From Rathayibacter sp. VKM Ac-2759 (GTDB taxonomy: Bacteria > Actinomycetota > Actinomycetes > Actinomycetales > Microbacteriaceae), in the NCBI RefSeq assembly GCF_009834225.1, contig NZ_CP047176.1:2914001-2978000 (forward strand): a stretch of 64,000 bases of DNA, read 5' to 3'. Under the pieces are notes generated by a model. The model saw only the letters and a list, made by a program, of their open reading frames with translations. It searched no databases and was not told where the DNA came from. The position numbers and the translations under genes were made by a program. Numbering within the stretch: the first letter of the stretch is position 1; the number at the start of each line of letters is the position of its first letter. Below are positions 36,544-45,541 of this stretch, one piece after another.

Positions 36544-36756
36544 CTACTGGTTGCCGAGGCGCTTGTCGGCCTGGCGCTTGAGGTCCTCGATGCGGTCGTC
36601 GTACTTGCCGCCGGTCAGCCGGCTCGCGATCTCGCCCGACTTCTCGAGCACCTGGTCCGAGATGCCCTCGGCCTTCTCGCTCCGGAGCACCTCCTGCGCC
36701 TTCCGGCTGTTGAGCAGCTCACCGGCCTGACGTCCGAGCTTCCCGAGATCCACCAT
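36544..36756 (-). CDS. small MT0933/Rv0909-like antitoxin-family protein
   Basis: A 70-residue, charged, probably helical protein of unknown role. The start MVDLGKLGRQAGELL and the end TGGKYDDRIEDLKRQADKRL resemble MT0933-like (Rv0909) proteins, which were annotated as antitoxins in mycobacteria. No toxin gene is adjacent: its neighbours are a fructosamine-kinase-family gene and topoisomerase IB. It could be a lone member with another role. The ATG follows GGAGGAGT. Confidence 0.7.
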   Translation of the reverse strand: MVDLGKLGRQAGELLNSRKAQEVLRSEKAEGISDQVLEKSGEIASRLTGGKYDDRIEDLKRQADKRLGNQ

Positions 36757-36837
36757 GACTCCTCCTTCGTCGACGCGCTCGCCTCGAGCGCGCCCCAGTG
36801 TCGCGGCTCCGGCTGGGCGAACGATGCGCGGCGATCC

Positions 36838-37608
36838 TCAGCCGACGAGGTCGAGGACCCGCTGCGCCGCCTGCGTCAGCGCGCGTCCGTAGGACGGACC
36901 GTGTCCGGCCGCGTGCACGGCGAGCGGGTGCAGCTGGTGCAGCGCCACCCGCTCCCCCGCCCCGTCGCGGAGCGGATGCACCTCGCCGTAGCCGCGGAGG
37001 ATCTCGTCGAGGTGCGGCGCACCGAACAGCGCGAGCATCGCCAGGTCGGTCTCGCGGTGACCTCCGTGCGCGGCAGGGTCGATGAGCACCGCCCCCTCCG
37101 GCGACCAGAGCACGTTCCCCGTCCAGAGGTCGCCGTGGAGGCGCGCCGGCGGCTCGCCGTCGTCGAGCGCTCCGGACGCGATCGGCTCCAGAGCCCGCTC
37201 GACCACTCGCGCGTCCGCGGGACGGAGGTTCCCCGCGGTCACCGCCGCCTCGAGGAACGGCCGCACCCGCTGCTCCGCGTAGAAGCGCCCCCAGGAGGCG
37301 TCGGGGCGGCACGGCATCGAGCGGCGTCCGATGTAGGCGGGCCCGTCCCAGCCATCGGGTGGCGAGCCGAAGGCGGGTGCGCCCGCCGCGTGGGTGCGCG
37401 CGAGTGCACGCCCGAAGTCCCGAGCCGCCTCCGCGGAGGGGCGGACCTGGGGCACCTCCTCGAGCACGATCCGGCCGGCACCCGCCTCGAGGACCTCGAC
37501 GCACCGTGCTCCGCCCGACGGCCGGGCGGCGCGCAGCCAGTCGAGCCCGGCCGCCTCCCACTCGAAGAAGCGGGGCTGCGGGAAGGGATCGGTCTTCGTG
37601 AAGGTCAT
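36838..37608 (-). CDS. fructosamine-kinase family protein
   Basis: Probable kinase that phosphorylates ketosamines (sugar adducts on amines) so that they decompose, a protein-repair or catabolic step. The protein has 256 residues from the ATG at 37606-37608. Motifs are ARTHAAGAPAFG, WGRFYAEQRVRPFL and the kinase loop RLHGDLWTGNVLW (His158, Asp160) with the metal-binding VLIDPAAHGGHRETDLAML (Asp177). All key aminoglycoside-kinase-fold residues are present. A TACCGT box lies 7 nt before the ATG. Substrate is not known. Confidence 0.87.
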   Translation of the reverse strand: MTFTKTDPFPQPRFFEWEAAGLDWLRAARPSGGARCVEVLEAGAGRIVLEEVPQVRPSAEAARDFGRALARTHAAGAPAFGSPPDGWDGPAYIGRRSMPCRPDASWGRFYAEQRVRPFLEAAVTAGNLRPADARVVERALEPIASGALDDGEPPARLHGDLWTGNVLWSPEGAVLIDPAAHGGHRETDLAMLALFGAPHLDEILRGYGEVHPLRDGAGERVALHQLHPLAVHAAGHGPSYGRALTQAAQRVLDLVG

Positions 37609-37615
37609 ACCGACG

Positions 37616-37621
37616 ACGGTA
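37616..37621 (-). promoter_or_regulatory. candidate leaderless -10 box of the fructosamine-kinase gene
   Basis: TACCGT on the minus strand followed by 7 nt and the ATG. Confidence 0.4.
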
Positions 37622-37635
37622 CGGCCGGGAACGAC

Positions 37636-37672
37636 GAGAGGGGCCGTCCGCACGAAGCGGACGACCCCTCTC
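37636..37672 (-). terminator. tuf terminator
   Basis: A stem GAGAGGGG/CCCCTCTC with inner CGTCCGC/GCGGACG and loop ACGAA, ending 20 bp from the tuf stop. It closes the str operon. Confidence 0.8.
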
Positions 37673-37691
37673 GAGAGATCGGTAGGAGACC

Positions 37692-38885
37692 CTACTTGAC
37701 GATCTTGGTGACCGTTCCGGCGCCCACGGTGCGTCCACCCTCACGGATGGCGAAGCCGAGGCCCTCCTCCATGGCGATCGGCTGGATCAGCGCGACCGTC
37801 ATGTCGGTGGTGTCGCCGGGCATGACCATCTCGGTGCCCTCGGGCAGCGTGATGACGCCGGTGACGTCGGTGGTGCGGAAGTAGAACTGCGGGCGGTAGT
37901 TCGCGTAGAACGGGTTGTGACGCCCGCCCTCGTCCTTGGACAGGATGTACGCGGTGCCCTCGAAGTCGGTGTGCGGCGTGACCGAACCCGGCTTGACGAC
38001 GACCTGGCCGCGCTCGACGTCCTCGCGCTTGGTGCCGCGGAGGAGCAGACCGCAGTTCTCGCCGGCCCAGGCCTCGTCGAGCTGCTTGTGGAACATCTCG
38101 ATTCCGGTGACCGTGGTCTTCTGCGTCGGGCGGATACCGACGATCTCGACCTCGGAGTTCAGAGCGAGGGTTCCGCGCTCCGCACGGCCGGTGACGACGG
38201 TTCCACGACCGGTGATCGTGAAGACGTCCTCGATCGGCATGAGGAACGGCTTGTCCTTGTCGCGGATCGGGTCCGGGATGGACTCGTCGACGGCGTCCAT
38301 GAGGTCGAGGATGGACTGGGTCCACGCCTCGTCGCCCTCGAGGGCCTTGAGGCCCGAGACGCGGACGACGGGAGCGTTGTCGCCGTCGAAGCCCTGCGAA
38401 GCGAGCAGCTCGCGGACCTCGAGCTCGACGAGCTCCAGGATCTCCTCGTCGTCCACCATGTCGGCCTTGTTCAGGGCGACGAGCAGGTAGGGGACGCCGA
38501 CCTGCTTGGCGAGGAGGACGTGCTCACGGGTCTGAGCCATCGGGCCGTCGGTGGCGGCGACCACGAGGATCGCGCCGTCCATCTGAGCCGCGCCGGTGAT
38601 CATGTTCTTGATGTAGTCGGCGTGACCCGGGGCGTCGACGTGCGCGTAGTGGCGCTTCGGCGTCTCGTACTCGACGTGCGAGATGTTGATCGTGATGCCG
38701 CGCTGGCGCTCCTCGGGAGCGGAGTCGATCGACGCGAAGTCGCGCTGAACGTTGGTCGCGGAAGGGAACTTGTCTGCGAGAACCTTGGAGATCGCCGCGG
38801 TCAGCGTCGTCTTTCCGTGGTCGACGTGACCGATGGTTCCGATGTTGACGTGCGGCTTGGTCCGCTCGAACTTGGCCTTAGCCAC
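37692..38885 (-). CDS. tuf: elongation factor Tu
   Basis: GTPase that brings aminoacyl-tRNA to the ribosome. It has 397 residues starting with GTG. The P-loop [14 protein letters not shown], the [16 protein letters not shown] switch II region and NKAD (G4) are intact, and domains 2 and 3 end [13 protein letters not shown]. It is separated from fusA by a terminator-like hairpin and has a candidate promoter of its own, which would allow extra expression. Confidence 0.98.
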   Translation of the reverse strand: MAKAKFERTKPHVNIGTIGHVDHGKTTLTAAISKVLADKFPSATNVQRDFASIDSAPEERQRGITINISHVEYETPKRHYAHVDAPGHADYIKNMITGAAQMDGAILVVAATDGPMAQTREHVLLAKQVGVPYLLVALNKADMVDDEEILELVELEVRELLASQGFDGDNAPVVRVSGLKALEGDEAWTQSILDLMDAVDESIPDPIRDKDKPFLMPIEDVFTITGRGTVVTGRAERGTLALNSEVEIVGIRPTQKTTVTGIEMFHKQLDEAWAGENCGLLLRGTKREDVERGQVVVKPGSVTPHTDFEGTAYILSKDEGGRHNPFYANYRPQFYFRTTDVTGVITLPEGTEMVMPGDTTDMTVALIQPIAMEEGLGFAIREGGRTVGAGTVTKIVK

Positions 38886-38980
38886 TGTGGGTCCTCCTCA
38901 GGACTTAGGTGCAAGCATCCGCATCCGACGCCGCACGGGGCGGCACGAGGACAGAGGGCTTGCGGGGGTTTTGTGTACTT

Positions 38981-38986
38981 ATGTTA
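38981..38986 (-). promoter_or_regulatory. candidate -10 box of tuf
   Basis: Minus-strand TAACAT in the 202-bp fusA-tuf gap, about 95 bp before the tuf GTG and after the fusA hairpin. The -35 region is not consensus (GAAACC at 17 bp). Confidence 0.4.
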
Positions 38987-39048
38987 CCGGCAGTGGTCGT
39001 ACGGGTTTCGACTCGAGTACGGCAGCAAACCCGCACGACACTACCAGG

Positions 39049-39076
39049 CCCCCGCCGTCCGCGAGGACGGCGGGGG
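39049..39076 (-). terminator. hairpin after fusA
   Basis: A perfect 12-bp stem (CCCCCGCCGTCC and its complement) with a 4-nt loop, 11 bp past the fusA stop. Probable terminator or attenuator between fusA and tuf. Confidence 0.8.
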
Positions 39077-39087
39077 TGAGAGCGGAG

Positions 39088-41202
39088 TTACTCGCCCTTG
39101 TTCTTCTGGACGATCTCCTCGGCGACGGCCTTGGGGACCTCGGAGTAGGTCTCGAACGTCATCGAGTACACCGCGCGGCCCGAGGTCTTCGAGCGCAGGT
39201 CGCCGATGTAGCCGAACATCTCGGACAGCGGCACGTTGGCGCGGATGACCTTGATGCCGGTCGCGTCCTCCATTGACTGGATCATCCCGCGACGCGAGTT
39301 GAGGTCGCCGATGACGTCGCCCATGTACTCCTCGGGAGTGCGGACCTCGACGGCCATGAGCGGCTCGAGGAGGACGGGCTGCGCCTTGCGCGACGCCTCC
39401 TTGAACGCGATCGAGCCGGCGATCTTGAACGCCATCTCGGAGGAGTCGACGTCGTGCGCGGCACCGTCGACCAGGGTCGCCTTGACGCCCACCATCGGGT
39501 AGCCCGCGAGGACGCCGACCTGCATGGCGTCGCGGATGCCCGCGTCCACGGACGGGATGTACTCGCGGGGAACGCGTCCACCCGAGACGCCGTTGACGAA
39601 CTCGTAGGTCTTGTCGGCCTCGACCTCCATCGGCTCGATGGTGATCTGGACCTTCGCGAACTGGCCGGAGCCACCCGTCTGCTTCTTGTGGGTGTAGTCG
39701 TACTTCTCGACCGTGCGACGGATCGTCTCGCGGTACGCGACCTGCGGCTTGCCGACGTTGGCCTCGACGTTGAACTCGCGCTTCATGCGGTCCACCAGGA
39801 TGTCGAGGTGCAGCTCGCCCATTCCCTTGATGACCGTCTGACCGGTCTCCTGGTTCTGCTCGGTGCGGAAGGTGGGGTCCTCCTCCGCGAGCTTCTGGAT
39901 CGCGGTGCCGAGCTTCTCCTGGTCGGCCTTGGTCTTCGGCTCGATGGCGACCTCGATGACGGGCTCGGGGAACGTCATGGACTCCAGCACCACCTGCGCG
40001 TTGGGGTCGCTCAGGGTGTCACCGGTGGTGGTGTCCTTGAGGCCGATGACCGCGTAGATGTGACCGGCGGTGACCGAGTCGACCGGGTTCTCCTTGTTGG
40101 AGTGCATCTGGAAGATCTTGCCGATGCGCTCCTTCTTGCCCTTGGTCGAGTTGATGACCTGGGCGCCGGAGTCGAGCTTGCCCGAGTAGACGCGGACGTA
40201 GGTCAGGCGACCGAAGAACGGGTGCACCGCGACCTTGAACGCGAGCGCCGAGAAGGGCTCGGTCGAGTCGGCGTGGCGCATGATGACCTTCTCCTCGTCG
40301 CGGACGTCGTGGGCCTCGATGGCCGGGACGTCGAGCGGGGAGGGGAGGTAGTCGACGACCGCGTCGAGCATCGGCTGGACACCGCGGTTCTTGAACGCGG
40401 AACCGCAGAGCACGGGGTAGATCTCCGAGTTGACGGTCAGCTTGCGGATCGCGGCCTTGATCTCGGCCACGGTCAGCTCCTCGCCGCCGAAGTACTTCTC
40501 GAGCAGCTCGTCCGAGGTCTCGGCGACGGTCTCGAGCAGCTTCTGGCGGTACTCGGCGGCCTTGTCGGCGAGATCCGCGGGGATCTCCTCGATCTCGTAC
40601 TTGGCGCCCAGCTGGACGTCACCCTTCGAGTCGCCGCGCCACGTGAGCGCGCGCATCTCGACCAGGTCGATGACCCCCTCGAACGACGACTCGGCGCCGA
40701 TCGGGAGCTGGATGACCAGCGGCTTCGCGCCGAGGCGGTTGATGATCGTGTCGACCGTGTAGTAGAAGTCGGCGCCGAGCTTGTCCATCTTGTTGACGAA
40801 GCAGATGCGCGGGACGTCGTACTTGTCGGCCTGGCGCCAGACGGTCTCGGACTGGGGCTCCACGCCCTCCTTGCCGTCGAAGACCGCGACCGCGCCGTCG
40901 AGGACGCGCAGCGAGCGCTCGACCTCGACCGTGAAGTCGACGTGACCCGGGGTGTCGATGATGTTGATCTGGTTCTTGTTCCAGAAGCAGGTCGTCGCGG
41001 CCGACGTGATCGTGATGCCGCGCTCCTGCTCCTGCGCCATCCAGTCCATCGTGGCAGCGCCGTCGTGGACCTCACCGATCTTGTGCGTGATACCCGTGTA
41101 GAACAGGATGCGCTCGGTGGTGGTGGTCTTGCCGGCATCGATGTGGGCCATGATGCCGATGTTGCGGACCTTGTTCAGGTCGGTGAGCACATCTTGTGCC
41201 AC
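39088..41202 (-). CDS. fusA: elongation factor G
   Basis: Translocase GTPase, 704 residues. It starts with GTG at 41200-41202. The P-loop [18 protein letters not shown], the G3 motif DTPGHVDF and the G4 motif NKMDK are present, followed by domains [21 protein letters not shown] is in domain V. It follows rpsG after 177 bp that include a GC-rich hairpin. Confidence 0.98.
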   Translation of the reverse strand: MAQDVLTDLNKVRNIGIMAHIDAGKTTTTERILFYTGITHKIGEVHDGAATMDWMAQEQERGITITSAATTCFWNKNQINIIDTPGHVDFTVEVERSLRVLDGAVAVFDGKEGVEPQSETVWRQADKYDVPRICFVNKMDKLGADFYYTVDTIINRLGAKPLVIQLPIGAESSFEGVIDLVEMRALTWRGDSKGDVQLGAKYEIEEIPADLADKAAEYRQKLLETVAETSDELLEKYFGGEELTVAEIKAAIRKLTVNSEIYPVLCGSAFKNRGVQPMLDAVVDYLPSPLDVPAIEAHDVRDEEKVIMRHADSTEPFSALAFKVAVHPFFGRLTYVRVYSGKLDSGAQVINSTKGKKERIGKIFQMHSNKENPVDSVTAGHIYAVIGLKDTTTGDTLSDPNAQVVLESMTFPEPVIEVAIEPKTKADQEKLGTAIQKLAEEDPTFRTEQNQETGQTVIKGMGELHLDILVDRMKREFNVEANVGKPQVAYRETIRRTVEKYDYTHKKQTGGSGQFAKVQITIEPMEVEADKTYEFVNGVSGGRVPREYIPSVDAGIRDAMQVGVLAGYPMVGVKATLVDGAAHDVDSSEMAFKIAGSIAFKEASRKAQPVLLEPLMAVEVRTPEEYMGDVIGDLNSRRGMIQSMEDATGIKVIRANVPLSEMFGYIGDLRSKTSGRAVYSMTFETYSEVPKAVAEEIVQKNKGE

Positions 41203-41313
41203 GGAGTTCCTCCGATAGGTGATGGAGCCAGCGCAACGGGTTCATGGCCGATCGGCTGGGTCTGGTGGTGGCGGTCGCCCGACCGCAGGGATCGGGCGAT
41301 CCGCCGCCGGGCC

Positions 41314-41343
41314 CCGGCCGGTGGCGACGAGGCCGCCGGCCGG
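41314..41343 (-). promoter_or_regulatory. intercistronic hairpin between rpsG and fusA
   Basis: 12-bp arms CCGGCCGGTGGC (41314-41325) and GCCGCCGGCCGG (41332-41343), one mismatch, 6-nt loop. It lies inside the str operon and may adjust the level of fusA relative to rpsL-rpsG. Confidence 0.5.
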
Positions 41344-41379
41344 GGGTTCGCGGTCGCTCGGGAGCGGCCGCGGGGTGCG

Positions 41380-41850
41380 CTACCAGCGGTAGTGCGCGAA
41401 GGCCTTGTTCGACTCGGCCATCTTGTGGGTGTCCTCGCGACGCTTCACAGCGGCGCCGAGTCCGTTCGACGCGTCGAGGATCTCGTTCATGAGACGCTCG
41501 GTCATCGTCTTCTCGCGACGGGCCTTCGCGTAGCTGGTGAGCCAGCGGAGCGCGAGGGTGTTGGCGCGGTGGGGCTTGACCTCGACCGGGACCTGGTAGG
41601 TCGAGCCGCCGACGCGGCGGCTGCGGACCTCGAGGGTCGGGCGGACGTTGTCGAGCGCCTTCTTGAGGGTGACGACCGCATCCTGGCCGTTCTTGGCGGA
41701 CACGCCTTCGAGGGCACCGTAGACGATGCGCTCGGCGAGGCCCTTCTTGCCGTCCAGGAGGATCTTGTTGACGAGCTGGCTGACGACCGGGGCGCCGTAG
41801 ACGGGGTCTGCGACGACGGGGCGCTTGGGAGCGGGGCCCTTACGAGGCAT
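41380..41850 (-). CDS. rpsG: 30S ribosomal protein S7
   Basis: Head-assembly protein, 156 residues, the family size. It starts [20 protein letters not shown] and contains the signatures [27 protein letters not shown] and [14 protein letters not shown]. Its ATG overlaps the rpsL stop by one base (TAATG). Confidence 0.98.
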   Translation of the reverse strand: MPRKGPAPKRPVVADPVYGAPVVSQLVNKILLDGKKGLAERIVYGALEGVSAKNGQDAVVTLKKALDNVRPTLEVRSRRVGGSTYQVPVEVKPHRANTLALRWLTSYAKARREKTMTERLMNEILDASNGLGAAVKRREDTHKMAESNKAFAHYRW

Positions 41851-42224
41851 TACTTCTTCTCCATCTTCGCGCCGTAACGGCTGCGAGCCTGCTTGCGGTT
41901 CTTGACGGCCTGGGTGTCCAGGGCGCCGCGAACGATCTTGTAGCGGACACCGGGGAGGTCCTTCACGCGACCGCCGCGCACGAGCACCATCGAGTGCTCC
42001 TGCAGGTTGTGGCCCTCGCCGGGGATGTAGGCGGTGACCTCGGTGCCGTTGGAGAGCTTCACGCGGGCCACTTTGCGGAGGGCCGAGTTCGGCTTCTTGG
42101 GCGTGGTCGTGTAGACGCGCGTGCAGACGCCGCGCTGCTGGGGGTTGGCCTTCAGGGCGGGCGCCTTGGTCTTGGTGACCTTGGGCGAGCGTCCCTTGCG
42201 GACCAACTGCTGAATCGTTGGCAC
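41850..42224 (-). CDS. rpsL: 30S ribosomal protein S12
   Basis: Decoding-site protein, 124 residues. The GTG at 42222-42224 is used because AAGGAG lies 7 nt upstream and the family N-terminus [12 protein letters not shown] begins there. The streptomycin-related positions Lys43 ([12 protein letters not shown]) and Lys88 ([10 protein letters not shown]) carry the susceptible residues. It is first gene of the str operon, with an unusually long predicted leader of about 260 nt. Confidence 0.97.
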   Translation of the reverse strand: MPTIQQLVRKGRSPKVTKTKAPALKANPQQRGVCTRVYTTTPKKPNSALRKVARVKLSNGTEVTAYIPGEGHNLQEHSMVLVRGGRVKDLPGVRYKIVRGALDTQAVKNRKQARSRYGAKMEKK

Positions 42225-42562
42225 TGATTTGCTCCTTGAATGCTGCACGGTGACAGCGGATCGATGGTCGACATTCGGCCTGTCCGTCGCCGGACGCGGC
42301 CGAGTTCATCTGGACCCGACGCACCCCGCACGCCGGCGAGCGACGCGATGGGGAGGAGGACGGGTATGCCGTGGGGGCCGCCCGATCGGACGAACCCGCG
42401 GATCCTCTCGGACCCGGTAGAGCACAGTGCGGCGTTCGCATCCACCCGGAGGCACGACACAAGCGCACGGCAAAGCGCACACCCGAAGAATATTACGGGG
42501 AGTGACGGGGCCGGTCAACCGAGCCGGGTCCGCTCACAGCGAGCACCCCCTGCGGAGGCCGG
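42225..42562. other. 338-bp non-coding region: rpsL leader and promoter
   Basis: No gene was found between rpsL and the membrane-protein gene ending at 42563. It contains the str promoter (42490-42518) and a predicted leader of about 260 nt without a recognised riboswitch or peptide. Confidence 0.6.
42490..42518 (-). promoter_or_regulatory. str operon (rpsL) promoter
   Basis: Minus-strand -35 TTGACC (42513-42518), 17-bp spacer and -10 TAATAT (42490-42495), the best sigma-70-type promoter in the window. Transcription should begin near 42483. Confidence 0.75.
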
Positions 42563-43072
42563 TCACTCGCGCTCGTCGCCCTCCCAGCCCCAGTGCGGCT
42601 GGGTCCCTCCGGCATCGCGCCGCGCGAGCAGGAGGAGGAACAGCGCCACGACCGCGGCGGCCAGCACGCCGGCCGCCAGCGCGAACACGGTCGCCGCGTG
42701 ATCGAGGACGTAGCCGAGGATCGCTGCGGGGTCGCCGGTCCCGAGCCCGTAGAGCGCGCCTCCGGTGAGCAGGAACAGGGCGTAGGCGACGACCCCCGTG
42801 AGCAGCGACGGCCCGAGGACACGGGTCACCCGCGGGCGGGCGGCGAGCGTGATCATCGCGAGGAGGACGGCCAGCACGCAGACGGCCACCGAGACGGGGC
42901 CCAGCAGCGGTCCGGCGTCGCGCTCCGGCACCACGTCCGCGTCCAGCAGCAGGCTGGAGACCCCGAAGGCGCACACCACGAGCGCCAGGTAGAGGAACGC
43001 CGCGAACGCGGCCAGGGCGATCCCGTAGCCGAGCCCGGAGGAGCGCCCCTGCTCGCCGCCCGCAGCGGTCAC
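42563..43072 (-). CDS. small four-helix membrane protein, function unknown
   Basis: A 169-residue protein with about four hydrophobic segments (LGYGIALAAFAAFLYLALVV, VSVAVCVLAVLLAMITLA, LLTGVVAYALFLLTGGALYG, VFALAAGVLAAAVVALFLL) and a charged tail ending HWGWEGDERE. I do not recognise a family. The start is GTG at 43070-43072, overlapping the stop of the preceding gene (GTGA), so the two membrane proteins are probably made together. It ends close to the str promoter. Confidence 0.7.
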   Translation of the reverse strand: MTAAGGEQGRSSGLGYGIALAAFAAFLYLALVVCAFGVSSLLLDADVVPERDAGPLLGPVSVAVCVLAVLLAMITLAARPRVTRVLGPSLLTGVVAYALFLLTGGALYGLGTGDPAAILGYVLDHAATVFALAAGVLAAAVVALFLLLLARRDAGGTQPHWGWEGDERE

Positions 43073-43770
43073 GACTGCGCGGCCGCCTCGCGCTCGGCGT
43101 TGCGGCGCTTGACGCCGCGGGCCCGGCCCGCGATGAGAGCGCCTCCCCAGACGCTCACCTCGCGGGCGAGCACGGCGGCGGAGAGGACGGAGGCGAGCAC
43201 GGCCGGGTCCCGGAGGAACTCGACGAGCAGCGTGCGGTCGGACGGCACGGCGGCGCCGCCGACGGGGAGCCATGCGCCCACCAGCGCGGCCGCGCCGGCG
43301 AGGACGGCGACGAAGAAGCCGCCGAGGACGTAGGCCCACCAGCCCGCACGGTTGACGGCCAGGACGATCAGGGCGAGCCCGAGGAAGAACGCGGCGACCG
43401 GGGCGAGGAAGACCGCCGTCGGGCCCTGGTCGAGAGCGATCGTGAGCGGATCGCCCGCGACCTGGTCGAGGAGGATCCGGATCGCGGTCAGCGCGACCAG
43501 CAGCAGGGCGGCGAAGACCGCGGTCGCCAGGAGGGCGATCGCGAGGCCGGCGAGGCGGTTGCCCTTCCGGCGGACGGGTGCGGGGTCCGGCTCGACGGAG
43601 CCGAGCGGGGCGGGCGACGCATTCGGAGCCACCGGGGTCTCGGCGGTGGGCGGGGTGCCTCCGGGCTGCGGCTCGGGCCACACGTACTCGCGGGTCGGCT
43701 GCGGTCCGGTCGCGCCCGTCGTCTCGGAGGCGGGCATCCGCGCGGTCTCGGCTTCGCTGTTCCAGGTCAC
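43069..43770 (-). CDS. membrane protein with Pro-rich cytoplasmic N-terminus, function unknown
   Basis: A 233-residue protein. About 70 N-terminal residues are Pro/Ala/Thr/Glu-rich, then four hydrophobic segments follow (LAGLAIALLATAVFAALLLV, TAVFLAPVAAFFLGLALIVL, WAYVLGGFFVAVLAGAAALV and a weaker one near 205), and the end is basic. I do not recognise a family. GTG at 43768-43770 is preceded by TATGCT and 6 nt, a leaderless arrangement. It overlaps the next membrane-protein gene by 4 bp. Confidence 0.7.
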   Translation of the reverse strand: MTWNSEAETARMPASETTGATGPQPTREYVWPEPQPGGTPPTAETPVAPNASPAPLGSVEPDPAPVRRKGNRLAGLAIALLATAVFAALLLVALTAIRILLDQVAGDPLTIALDQGPTAVFLAPVAAFFLGLALIVLAVNRAGWWAYVLGGFFVAVLAGAAALVGAWLPVGGAAVPSDRTLLVEFLRDPAVLASVLSAAVLAREVSVWGGALIAGRARGVKRRNAEREAAAQS

Positions 43771-43776
43771 GCGGTC

Positions 43777-43782
43777 AGCATA
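43777..43782 (-). promoter_or_regulatory. candidate leaderless -10 box of the membrane-protein pair
   Basis: TATGCT on the minus strand, 6 nt before the GTG at 43770. Confidence 0.45.
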
Positions 43783-43879
43783 AGCACGCCTCGGCGGCAG
43801 TCGGGGTGCGCCGCGCGGCTCCCGCAGAAGGGGGCCACCGAGACGGGGGTCGTGGAGGCCGGACCCGCCGCATCGGAGC

Positions 43880-44662
43880 TCACTCGAGCGGGTGCAGGAG
43901 CCGCCGCAGGAACTGCTGCGTGCGCGCCTCGCGCGGCTCACGGAGGATCTGCGCCGGCGCACCGCGCTCGACGACCACTCCGTCGGCCATGAAGACGACC
44001 TCGGAGGCGACCTGCCGCGCGAACTCGAGCTCGTGGGTGACGACGAGCATCGTCCACCCCTCCCCCGCGAGCTCGCGCATCAGCGACAGCACATCGCCGA
44101 CGAGCTCTGGATCCAGCGCCGAGGTGGGCTCGTCGAAGAGCAGCAGATCGGGTCGGAGGGCGAGAGCGCGGACGATGCCCACGCGCTGCTGCTGCCCGCC
44201 GGACAGCTCGAACGGGTACGCCGACCCGCGACCGCCCAGGCCCACGCGCTCGAGCAGCGCCTCCGCCTCCGGGACCACCTCCGACGCCCGGCGGCGCTGC
44301 ACGCGCAGCGGGCCCTCGGTCACGTTCTCGAGCACGGTCAGATGCGGGAAGAGGTTGAAGTGCTGGAACACCATCGCGGAGCGGTCGCGCAGCGCCGTCA
44401 GGGCGCGCTTGCCGACGCCCGCCGAGAAGTCGAGCGTCGTCCCGTCGGCCAGTGACACGACTCCGGCGTCGGGGATCTCGAGGCTGTTGAGCGAGCGCAG
44501 GACGGTCGTCTTCCCGGAGCCGGACGGGCCGATCAGCGCGATGACCTCGCCTCGGGCGATCTCGAGGTCGATGCCGCGCAGCACCTCGACCCCCGCGAAG
44601 GACTTGCGCAGGCCTCGCGCCGAGAGGACGGGGTGCGCGGGAGCGGCGTCAGTGGGCGACAT
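43880..44662 (-). CDS. amino-acid ABC transporter ATP-binding protein
   Basis: Powers import for the adjacent permease; 260 residues. Walker A is GPSGSGKTT, the signature is LSGGQQQR, Walker B is LLLFDEPTSALDP, and the switch histidine is in VVTHELEFA. It is of the polar-amino-acid (GlnQ/TcyC-like) class, with the usual tail REPREARTQQFLRRLL. It overlaps the end of the permease gene by 14 bp and is last in the operon. Confidence 0.92.
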   Translation of the reverse strand: MSPTDAAPAHPVLSARGLRKSFAGVEVLRGIDLEIARGEVIALIGPSGSGKTTVLRSLNSLEIPDAGVVSLADGTTLDFSAGVGKRALTALRDRSAMVFQHFNLFPHLTVLENVTEGPLRVQRRRASEVVPEAEALLERVGLGGRGSAYPFELSGGQQQRVGIVRALALRPDLLLFDEPTSALDPELVGDVLSLMRELAGEGWTMLVVTHELEFARQVASEVVFMADGVVVERGAPAQILREPREARTQQFLRRLLHPLE

Positions 44663-45302
44663 AGCGGTCCAATCGCTTCTCGAGGAGGCTCTGCCCGCTG
44701 GAGAGGACGAGGCAGATCAGCCAGTAGATCAGGGCTGCCTCGAGGTAGAGCAGCATGAACTCGCTCGAGGCGGTGGCGATCTTCTGCGCCTGGCGGAACA
44801 GCTCGGTGACGAGGATCAGCGAGGCGAGCGAGGTGTCCTTGACCAGCGAGATGAAGGTGTTCGACAGCGGCGGCACCGAGACGCGGGCGGCCTGGGGCAG
44901 GATGATGCGCCGCAGCGCGAGCGAGCGGCCCATGCCGATGGTGTGCGCGGCCTCCCACTGGCCCTTCGGGACGCTCAGGATCGCGGCGCGGATGACCTCT
45001 GCCGCGTAGCCGCCGACATTGAGGGCGAACGCGATGATCGCGCTCGGCCACGGATCGATCTTGATCCCGAGGCTCGGCAGGCCGTAGAAGATCACGAAGA
45101 GCTGCACCAGGAGCGGGGTGCCGCGGATGACCGAGATGTACGCCCGCGCGATCCACGCCAGCACCCGCACCCGCGACAGCCGCATCAACGCGACGGCGAG
45201 GGCCAGGGCCAGACCCAGGACGAAGCTCGAGAGGGCGAGCGGGATCGTGCCGACGATGCCTCCGGAGAGGATCGGCCAGAACGACCGGAGTAGCAGGTCC
45301 AT
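44649..45302 (-). CDS. amino-acid ABC transporter permease
   Basis: Inner-membrane subunit of 217 residues with about five helices. It starts MDLLLRSFWPILSGGIVGTI and carries YISVIRGTPLLVQLFVIFYG and the ATPase-coupling EAAHTIGMGRSLALRRIILP loop (EAA motif). The ending and the SFISLVKDTSLAS-type segment (here NTFISLVKDTSLASLI) are like cystine permeases (TcyB/TcyL), but the substrate is inferred. GGAGAAG precedes the ATG. Confidence 0.92.
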   Translation of the reverse strand: MDLLLRSFWPILSGGIVGTIPLALSSFVLGLALALAVALMRLSRVRVLAWIARAYISVIRGTPLLVQLFVIFYGLPSLGIKIDPWPSAIIAFALNVGGYAAEVIRAAILSVPKGQWEAAHTIGMGRSLALRRIILPQAARVSVPPLSNTFISLVKDTSLASLILVTELFRQAQKIATASSEFMLLYLEAALIYWLICLVLSSGQSLLEKRLDRYVAH

Positions 45303-45472
45303 GTCTTCTCCTGCCGGTGGCGGGAGGAGACCGCGGTCGGCTTGTCGAGGTGGTGACGTCGAGCAGAGCGTGCTGCGTCCGCTTCTCCCGACATGCTGAC
45401 ACGCGTGTCGAGGGATCGCTCAGGACTTGCGCGACGGTGTCACGGCGGTCGCAGGTCATCGCGCGCGAATGA

Positions 45473-45533
45473 GGGGAACCGGATCTCGGCGAGGTGCCGC
45501 GCAGGGCGGTGTCTCGGCGAGGGCCGGTTCCCC
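45473..45533 (-). promoter_or_regulatory. hairpin between the binding-protein and permease genes
   Basis: Arms GGGGAACCGG (45473-45482) and CCGGTTCCCC (45524-45533), 10 bp perfect, start 9 bp past the binding-protein stop. Such hairpins commonly keep the upstream part of the message stable, so more binding protein than permease is made. Confidence 0.6.
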
Positions 45534-45541
45534 CGGTGGGG

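Noticed and set aside
39454..41877. Plus-strand open frame of about 800 codons opposite fusA
   Set aside because: Same antisense artefact; fusA on the minus strand is beyond doubt.
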